Of a stretch of DNA of 64,000 bases, positions 56,388 through 64,000 are shown piece by piece. This DNA comes from Suillus spraguei (lineage: Eukaryota; Basidiomycota; Agaricomycetes; Boletales; Suillaceae), in contig JABCPU010000054.1 in the NCBI GenBank assembly GCA_016800925.1, positions 186,001 to 250,000 on the forward strand. Reading direction: 5' to 3'. Under the pieces are notes generated by a model. It was given only the letters and a program-made list of their open reading frames with translations, was not told the DNA's origin and made no database searches. Position numbers and translations under genes: made by a program. Every line of letters begins with the position of its first letter. Positions within the stretch are counted from its first letter, which is position 1.

Positions 56388-58834
56388 CTACTGCAATCCA
56401 ATTTTATCTACACCTTGTTTCACCCGTCCGATGAAATTGCGCACACCATCCTTGATGCCTTCAGCTTGCACGCCGACATGGTCAGAGCTCGTTCTATATA
56501 CACCAGTACCGGCCGAACCCCCAAGACTGACGTTGACACCGCCAAGGTTTAGGTTCAATGATGGAGCGGTGGTCGCAGATTCTGGAGGTGGCTCGTAAAC
56601 TGATGCCGGAAATCTCTCTGCAGCGGTGCGAATCATCTCAACGTAACTGATAACGATTATAGGTAGGTCGCTTCCTCATTTTTCCTGAACATAATACGCA
56701 CCTGGATGAGTTGTGTACACAAGTGCCGCCAAGAAGGATTCTTGCTCCTGTCAAGGAATTACCTGCTTCTTGGTTCAGGAGTGCGACTGTCCTTGCTTCC
56801 TCATATGTAGTTCCCCCGATCATAAAAATGATAATATCTTGAGGCCTGAAACGCCGAGTTATAGGCTCGGACATGGCTCAGGGGTATTTCTTACCGCTGC
56901 AATCCCATGTTAGTACCAGTACCGTCCAAGAAAGGGTACGCGGTATCCTTCAATCGGCCCTTGAAGAGATTTTCTAGAGTTTGAGAAAGATGTGGCGTAT
57001 GCTGAGTATATACGTTCTCGACACCCTGTACATTATTAGTATGGCACGCGATGCAATGCTGTGTTTAGGATACCTTCAGTCCTTTCAAAGCGGATCTGCC
57101 CTTCGCTAATAAAGACTCGGTTGAAAATAAATCATCCTGTCGCTGATCCGATCCAGCGACGTTCAAAAAAACGTAAACAAGCTGAAAAGGAATGAGCGCA
57201 GGTACATTTTTTGTGTCATTCTCAAAGAGCAAAGCTTACCCGAGCCTCTTCACGAGACACGCCATTGGAAAGTAGCAAATTGATTAAAGTGGCGATATTG
57301 CTCGTCTGTGTCTTTTGATAACGCAGCGCATAGAGAATGACGACCCGCAACTTATTCCACGCCGGCACGATTGGGTTGTTGATCACAGCCTGTACGTTCT
57401 ACCCTATACCGTAAGTGTCAAATGATGACATCGGTCTAAGAATGCAAACCTTAAAGTCTGAACCCGAACTCGTGGCCAGCCCTTGCTCTACCTCCCCCAC
57501 ATCGAGTAACTTGTCACGATCTACCAGCCTACTAAGCTCGCCTACCAAAGCAACGTGCTTACTAACGTTCCCACCCAGCTTCCGAAATTCTGGGTATTCT
57601 TCCACAAAGCGCTTCATGTCAAATATTGAATTGATGGATGAAGGTGATTGGGCGAGAGAATGCGACTGATATGATTGGACATAATTCTTCAGGGAAGTGC
57701 CAAGGTCTCCGAATGTCGCAAGGTAATGAGCTTGAAAGAAAGGGTCGGTAATCGTTGTCAAAGTTATTTCCTATGCAGTGTATTAGAATATGAACTATGC
57801 AAGACTTAAAGAGGCACACAGAAAGCTCTGGACGAATATCAGGGACCATGCTGAGATTTACGCGACCATTATGAATACCCAACAACTCGTGCACCATGGC
57901 TTGATAGGTCCATTGGGATAGAAGAGGAGTCACAGGGTCGTTTCGCCGGTCAAGAATCAATAACAGCGGCGCTACTTGCGTCAAGCGGAAATCGAACAGC
58001 GTCGCTTCCGCTTGTATACGATGCTGCGATCTTCGTAAGCGTTGTACATGGGAACTTACTAGGCTGACATTTACCTGCACCTCGCTCGCCAATTTTTTGG
58101 CCATCCCGCTTGTTTTCTCATACCGAATCACCGGCTTCTTTTTCAAGCTAAGAAGGACAGCCGTAATACCCTGCACAGAGCGCTCAAGTGCAATAGAGTC
58201 CCACATATTTGGTGAGGAGCTATACAAAGGTTTGTCCGACGTCGGCGTATGATTAAGAGAAAAGAGGCAGGGTAACAGGGGTGCATAGTCGGCAAAATAT
58301 TCCTAGTCGGAGACTTGAAGCAAAAAATGTGATCTGGAACAATTCCCACTTACCTGCACCTCCCTGACGACTTCGAATTCATCAGCATCAGCCAAACGTT
58401 CAATGGCAGGTTTATTCAGTATGTTGCTGAAATCTGAAATGTACAACTCATGTGAGCGGACCATTTCTTTATCTGCCCTCCGTAGTCACGCACTGACACA
58501 AATAGTATTCCCCATATTTGGGCTCCCTTAACTCTGCGGAAAGCGCATCAAGACTATCTTCACTTGGCTGCAGAAAACAGACACATTTCATGTGCGACAT
58601 GCGGTCCCGTTTCCCGTTGTCGATACGATCTGTCAGGTAAACCTGATGTGAAAGTAGGGTAGATTGGGTGGATGCAAGGGAAACGATGGGTGTCTGCGAT
58701 TGCGAACATTTGAATTATTGAACAGTAGTATGAAGAATATGTACCGTGTGAGTGTCAAGCAGTAGGACTTTCATTGCAGAGGGAGTAGACACCAACTTTG
58801 TGATGTATGTCTCTACTGCCTTGACTACGTCCAT
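56388..58834 (-). CDS. VPS45: Vps45, Sec1/Munc18-family vesicle fusion regulator
   Basis: Eleven exons: complement(56388-56646, 56702-56845, 56895-57025, 57074-57181, 57240-57389, 57450-57770, 57820-58023, 58075-58302, 58354-58433, 58498-58693, 58745-58834). All are GT-AG and join in frame to 636 aa. The N-terminus is [15 protein letters not shown], then [19 protein letters not shown] and YYLYFSN. The middle has [31 protein letters not shown], the signature of Vps45 and other SM proteins. Later come [39 protein letters not shown] and [10 protein letters not shown]. The last ~60 residues (from [17 protein letters not shown]) are a low-complexity extension. In yeast Vps45 binds the syntaxin Tlg2 and drives TGN/endosome fusion. 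Codon and splice quality look normal; no duplication is seen. Confidence 0.95.
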
Positions 58835-58941
58835 GGCTGAAGTGAAACTAGGTGGCACAGCGCGGGTTTGTAGTGCGAACTACACGGATTTCTAAGAATG
58901 TCAGTATGTGTAACGGCGAGCTAGTGCTAAGAATGCGCAGC

Positions 58942-59085
58942 TCACCCTAAATTGGTAAGAAAAAGGTTAAATATTTGCAAATATTTACAAAATTCAATAT
59001 ATTTTGGGCGTATGACATTGGCATCCCCCTTTCTCACCACCCTGCATAAATCCGCAAGTCGATATCCAATCTTCTCGTCCGCCAT
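58942..59085 (-). other. Small ORF upstream of VPS45
   Basis: 47 residues from a true ATG (MADEKIGYRLADLC, then RPKYIEFCKYLQIF), ending 108 bp before the VPS45 ATG on the same strand. The final codons read into GG-gtgagc, so it could also be an exon of a 5' leader. Unrecognised; it may be an upstream ORF or a remnant. Confidence 0.3.
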
Positions 59086-60101
59086 CAGGCACACAGCTGC
59101 ATTCTAAGCGTCGGAAAATGAACGTTAATTGATATTATTCACTGATGGCAGCAGTCCTGATCTCGCAGTCTCGATTAAGGAACCACTTTCTTCCTGGCTG
59201 TCTAGGAGACTAGGTCTCGACCAACTTTAAGGCGGTATGGACGCCGCGTGGATAACCCTGTACTAACGTGATGCGGCGTGGTCTCTACCCGAGGGCACTC
59301 AAGCGGTAGGGCTGTAAACTTTGCAATGTTTTCAAGCGAGACTCGTCTCCCTAGCTCGCCTACCTATGATCTCAGTCTGTTTCAGCTGATTTTTACGTTG
59401 AATTTCGAAACCTTTCTTGACCGCTGTCGCTTTCAAGGAAAATGGAAACGGCGTGTTCCGTGCAAGGGTGCAGCAGGCTAGTAGGGAATGCTTCAGATGC
59501 GCATAACGTAAAAAAACGTTGCATAGCAGTGTCTGAGCATTCTTGTCGTTTCCGTTATGATTACCCGTTGTTTTGACTTTCCGTTGCCTCCCTGGGGCTG
59601 TGGACATACCACGAGACCGCGAATCACAAGCTGCCCGTCTCGTGACTCCAACCATGTGCTCTCATTGATAGGATTATTTTATACCTGCATCCCGATATAG
59701 TGGTCACTCCTCTGTGGAGAGCATATACTGATTCAACGAGCGTGTATGTGTTCCTGTACGATCGTGCTTTTAGATCTGGTAGAGTTGTTTTCCTACTACA
59801 TAGTGAAAACCGAGTATAAATAAGACAAAAGTTTGGTAGTTAAAGCGTTGTACTCCTGACAGTCACTGATCACGGTAACTACCGATTTTCTTTCTCAACC
59901 TTGCTCCTCATCGAGTCTCACCTGCTCCACTACCTGAAGCCCCTCTTTGAATAGCAACCAGGATTGGGATTACCGAACTAGAAATTGCAGCAGGGTCAAG
60001 CAAATAACCATGATCATTTTTTGAAGCGCTGGAATTGACGTCTCGCTAAAGTTGATTCTTGACGTCGTCGGGAGCCTGAGTTCAGACAGGAGCTTCTTAC
60101 G
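59086..60101. other. Intergenic, no convincing gene
   Basis: A 107-residue minus frame at 59332-59655 starts at a true ATG but is basic and low in recognisable structure. The rest is AT-rich intergenic DNA between VPS45 and the GSKIP-domain gene. Confidence 0.4.
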
Positions 60102-60182
60102 ATGTTTGCCCCTCCCTGGTTTTCAAAACTATATAACGCTGGGATTTATCAATACAAATGGAAACTCACATTGCCAAAGATC

Positions 60183-60514
60183 ATGTCGCCTTCATTCTAT
60201 CACACCGAGCTTAGCAAGGCCCTTTCCGAACAAGCCTTCGGGCTCGCTCGGTTCGACGTATACGGAGGCTCCTCGCCTCATGAGGCCACCGCTTCTGTCA
60301 CTCTGTTAGAGGGCAGAACTATACTCATAACACTAACCGCTCGTGGATATCAGGTGCAAACACTCTACATATGGTCTACATCCACTAACAATTCTTTCAG
60401 CTTGACGAGAACCAGATCTTCGAATCCATTGAGGGTCTCTTGCAGGCCGTCAGTACTGCATACGAAGGAAAGAGGAGAGAGGCCTTATTTTCGCGCCTCC
60501 GAAGCCTATCGTGA
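60183..60514 (+). CDS. GSKIP-domain protein
   Basis: Two exons, 60183-60353 and 60401-60514 (GT-AG, 47-nt intron), giving 94 aa. The pattern F-Y-H-T-E-L-x-K-A-L-S-E-Q-A-F-G, then SVTLLEGRTILITLTARGYQ and, after the splice, IFESIEGLLQAVSTAYEGKRREALFSRL matches the small GSKIP/DUF727 domain. In animals GSKIP binds GSK3beta and PKA; in fungi the domain is usually uncharacterised or part of Clu-type proteins. An in-frame ATG at 60102 would add 27 residues, but it precedes a TATATAA (about 60130), so the ATG at 60183 is preferred. 60515-60831 holds nothing else. Confidence 0.75.
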
Positions 60515-60831
60515 AACATTGTTTATTGCGATCGCCATATACAATGGCTTTAAAGTCTGTCCTTTGTTCCCCGGGTCATCGTGTCCTACTAACCTCTTTG
60601 CAGCGTATTTGTATATTTATTGTACTAATGTATATGTGTAACACATATTTTTGTCCGTCGTCATAGCACGTTGCTACAGGCTCACTGACAGGCTTCGTCC
60701 TCCAGGGACCAGCAGTCGAGAAAACGAGTCCAGTAGTAATAATACTTACAACCTTAGAGCATATTTATGACGTACTCGTTCTGAAAGAGAGTTGTGTCAT
60801 TCTGTCCAGTGCAAACATAGTAAGGTGCCTG

Positions 60832-61873
60832 CTACACATCGACACATTCGAGTTGCGTTTCTGCCATGGACCCTGATTCCTTTCGCCTCTGCAGACTGGC
60901 TTCATACTTCTCCCTGCTGAAAATCTCCTCATTTCTCACCTTCTTAATTGTAAGTCCGATCCACTCCCGGTCCGATCCATTCCTCAAGCAGTTCGCCCAC
61001 CATCTATCCATGCTATCCCGTAACAGGCTAGTATTTAGCTGTTTGTGTTCGCTCTGCTCATTGAGGATATGGAGTAAGAACCCGGCATTCAGATGTTCCA
61101 AGCCCATTTCTGACAGACACTTGAGAATCCGTGTGATGCGAAGGTTGTTGTGAGGAGCTTCTACATAGTTTATCCAAGTTCGTAAGCATGAACTTGTGAT
61201 GATGGCACTTGAGTCACCCACGTAAGAGGTTTCGGTATCGAGTTCTGTAGCCTTCTGAGCGTCCAATAAGGCCGGCCTCAAAGTTCAACAGGCACATTCC
61301 ATAGAAATCCAACATCAACTCATAAGACGCCTTGATGCGCTTAATGACATCAGAATCTTCCTTCATTGCCGCAGCCTCGTGTGGCTGGAGGGCTTGCGCC
61401 TCGAAATTCATTCCATTCTCCCGGATGGGGAAGCTGCGCACATAATTGTTCGAGCGCTATCAGTGGAAATATATCGCTTGACCTACAGCCATTGGATGTA
61501 ACCGTGATTGTGCTCCAGTTGATTATAATCTTTGCGCCAGCTATAGAACATCATGGTGGATCAATTCTGCACTGAATAACGGTCACATACCTTTGGTGGA
61601 TCTCGCTGATCAAGAGGTCGTCTGGCTGGCAGCGCAGCCGATTTTGATAAAATAGTAGATTATCTGAAGCCTGCGGGTCATCCGTTTGACCGTGGTAATG
61701 AGAGAGAAATGCACGAATATCGCGCGGAAGTGACATCGAATCCAACGGGGTTTTATATCCTGAGATCCTCCGACCTTACCCTCTGGACGATCCGAGTCAT
61801 TGCCAAAAGGTGCCGATTTGAAGAACAAGGGGGTGAATCTTGCACCAAAATAGGAAATCAAGAAACGCATCAT
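60832..61873 (-). CDS. OGFr-conserved-region protein
   Basis: Exons: complement(60832-61160, 61222-61433, 61487-61540, 61591-61759, 61780-61873), with the last boundary unusual (see findings). The core from ATG 61736 onward joins in frame to 246 aa. It shows LPRDIRAFLSHYHGQTDDPQASDNLLFYQN, LISEIHQR, the short exon W-R-K-D-Y-N-Q-L-E-H-N-H-G-Y-I-Q-W, then LFPIRENGMN, KRIKASYELMLDFYGM and NNLRITRILKCLSEMGLEHLNAGFLLHIL. This is the OGFr_N domain of vertebrate opioid growth factor receptors, which is common as a stand-alone domain in fungi with no settled function. The C-terminus is charged and basic. An upstream ATG at 61873 would add a membrane-proximal-looking hydrophobic start if a 20-nt intron is removed. 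Confidence 0.85.
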
Positions 61874-64000
61874 GCGCCCGGCGTTTCAACTTAAAAAGTC
61901 TTGGTCCTGCTGTTCACGCGAAAAAAAATAATTGATGACTTGTCCGATGGTGATGCTGAAAGCGGGGCAATTCTGCAGATTAATGGCCGTTCTCTGACCA
62001 GTACACAGGTACTGTGAAATTATGGGTTTGAATTTTGCAATTGCAATTGAATTGTAGTCATATCGGATTAAAATTTAATCGAGGATCATCACAACCTGAT
62101 TTGGCAATTTTGTCCGGACGAATACTAAATTTTAAAAACTCAACCACGAATCATCCACCAGCGCTGTCTCCAACAAGTACACTTGCTCAGTCTGTAAATC
62201 ATTGCAGGCTATATTCACGCGTAATACCGTGCTCTACTTGACGAGCGAGTTAGTTGTCTCAGCACCATTACTATACAACTTTGTCTGGTGACCATGCACA
62301 CCTTCCGCATCATTCATGATGCTGCCGGTTAATGCGAGGTAAGGCACTGTTTCTAACTTTATGCTGCAGTACACGGTACATAGTTACTTTCCATCGAATT
62401 TACGCCTTATACTAGGCCTACTTTCACATGTGCGGCCTCTAGTCCTCTCATATTGATGTATATTGGCTGACGTTATCCACCTGTAGTTCATGTTCATCCT
62501 GTGGTCAAGTTATGGGGTCCGTCTCGAAGTGCCTCAAATCCGTTTGACATCTCGTTGCACTTATTACACTCTGTCGTCCGTATTTAGAACATAGTATTAG
62601 TGAGTGATATCAGTTCATTTATATCCCAGCTCACATGAAAACTGCCAGCTATGTCTCCAAGTGCTTGGCAAAACAAGTTCTTATCTGATCTATCTTACCG
62701 GGTAACTGGCGATGAAATCACACACCGACTATCCGATTCAAAATATACACATTTCCACAATCTCTTGTCCATCAGCCATGAACGTTTGAACATCTTAGCT
62801 AACTTTGCAGTCAGCGGCCATGTCGTGTGAGAATGTGAAGATATATTACGGGATTCCGATTGTCATGGTGTTGGGAGGGTTGATAACCTTTAGGTGGGCT
62901 TTGACATTTATGGTCGAGTTATGTCGAACATCAGATCTATTCCAGAACGCCGAGGTGTGGATGCGAGCTTTACCTCTCGTAATAGGCAGGGTGAGCGTGA
63001 CAGCTCTATATGGAGTGGTGGGGAATCGCCACTGAAAATGCGAATGAAAGTATGTATTACTCTTGCACCGATACATGCCATCATGACGCTGCATAAAAGG
63101 ATAGACTCAATGCAATAAATCCAAGTGCAATGCAAGCACGTTCGAAGCAATACAATAATCACCCTCCGGCGGTACTTCATTCATTATGAATGTTTTGGCA
63201 TTCTTCGGAGAAGATGCCAGCATGTCAGAATCTTCTAGTCAGCGCGGAGATGAAGGCGCGAAACTGACTTTTTGGACGAACGTTGTTGGTCCCGAGCAAA
63301 GTAAAATGGTAGCCCCGATAAGTATCTAGAAGCAATACTTATCATAATCTAGCCGTTCGTTTCGCTTACCCGATTGGCATGTGATCCATCTTACTTAAAT
63401 TTTGGTAAGTTACATCTTATCAGTGAATTGTTCAGCGCCCTAAGACCGCAGATGCTCCATTGAAGGCGTCCGTCATATTTTTATTTTTTATTCCTCTGAA
63501 GCATATCTTACGTGGAGAAGAGCATGCGAATAGTCAAGCTTTTTTGGCTTGCATTCGATCGAGACCAATGGAGAACATAATTGCCGGCCTAAATGTGATC
63601 AGTTCTTGCGTGGAAGGAGGCATCCAGAAGTAACGTGAGAGTTTTGTGCAGCGGCAGTGTTGTTAAACGTACGTGTACAAGGCCTTGAAGTCATGAACAT
63701 CAGCCCCTATACGTTTTACAGGAAATCATGATCGAGCCTTGCGGGATGGATGTGTCCTTTATTTCTTCCACGCACTACTTCCATCCAAGTGTCAATCGTA
63801 TGTCTCGCCCATTGACGCCACTGATCCGGGTCAGTCTGGGTTTCCAAGTGTAAGCCTTATCCGCATCACATGTATATTGAGGGGTATAGCGAAAATGTAA
63901 CATTTCATTTCCATCCCCACATGGGTTGAACATTGCAGGCAACAATGATGCGACAAAGAATGCATAACCTGCCCGTGATTAGTAAGTGAAATGATGACAG
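61874..64000. other. No recognisable gene
   Basis: Short frames at 62035-62241, 62805-63035 and 62908-63180 overlap each other on both strands and show no family pattern. 62820-63035 has a hydrophobic stretch (YYGIPIVMVLGGLITF) that could be a membrane segment, but no supporting structure. Confidence 0.4.

Noticed and set aside
1..64000. CRISPR arrays, tRNA or rRNA genes
   Set aside because: No regularly spaced direct repeats of CRISPR type and no cloverleaf or rRNA sequence that I could recognise; the host is eukaryotic.

Overview
The window looks like a transposon-rich piece of a basidiomycete (Agaricomycetes) nuclear genome. The evidence is many short GT-AG introns (about 50-60 nt), cerato-platanins, a polyporopepsin-type aspartic protease, NACHT-WD40 and TPR-CHAT genes, a LINE with a C-terminal RNase H domain, LTR elements, a DD34E Tc1-type transposon, and housekeeping genes with fungal architecture. 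No species is claimed.

Layout. 0-4 kb: two cerato-platanin genes (+). 4.3-5.8 kb: a collapsed CHAT-gene unit (unit 0). 6.1-7.7 kb: ERV46 copy A (-). 8.2-9.4 kb: a copied cerato-platanin promoter with no gene behind it. 9.8-23.6 kb: CHAT unit 1, a pseudogene (-) split by a LINE at 11.66-20.09 kb that itself carries a solo LTR and a Tc1-type element. 23.7-28.7 kb: zinc-knuckle relic, a decaying ankyrin-like gene, minisatellite and ctatatag-rich DNA. 28.7-33.1 kb: CHAT unit 2, the only intact C2-TPR-CHAT gene (-, 1129 aa). 34.06-35.63 kb: a palindromic Tc1 derivative, followed by a zinc-knuckle ORF, an LTR and a transposon-protein fragment. 37.6-42.3 kb: CHAT unit 3 (-), open apart from one TAA. 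43.3-47.9 kb: a NACHT-WD40 STAND gene (+) with 13 near-identical WD40 repeats, divergent from CHAT 3. 49-54.2 kb: pseudogenes (importin-beta/ribonucleotide reductase R2 chimera, DDE transposase, aspartic protease, WD40). 54.4-56.1 kb: ERV46 copy B (-). 56.4-58.8 kb: VPS45 (-). 60.2 kb: a GSKIP-domain protein (+). 60.8-61.9 kb: an OGFr-domain protein (-). 61.9-64 kb: no recognisable gene.

Interpretation. The left 56 kb looks built from repeated segmental duplication of a block ordered CHAT(-) / NACHT-WD40(+) / ERV46(-). Fragments of this order recur at 4.3-7.7, 9.8-23.6, 37.6-48.2 and 53.7-56.1 kb. A STAND NTPase sensor beside a caspase-fold TPR-CHAT protein is a plausible self/non-self or cell-death module. 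That link is inferred from domains and position only. The paralogues are at different stages of decay or remodelling: catalytic Cys to Arg, a frameshift, a LINE insertion, a single nonsense codon, and loss of a 5' splice site that leaves the intron in frame. The right end (56.4-61.9 kb) is ordinary housekeeping DNA.
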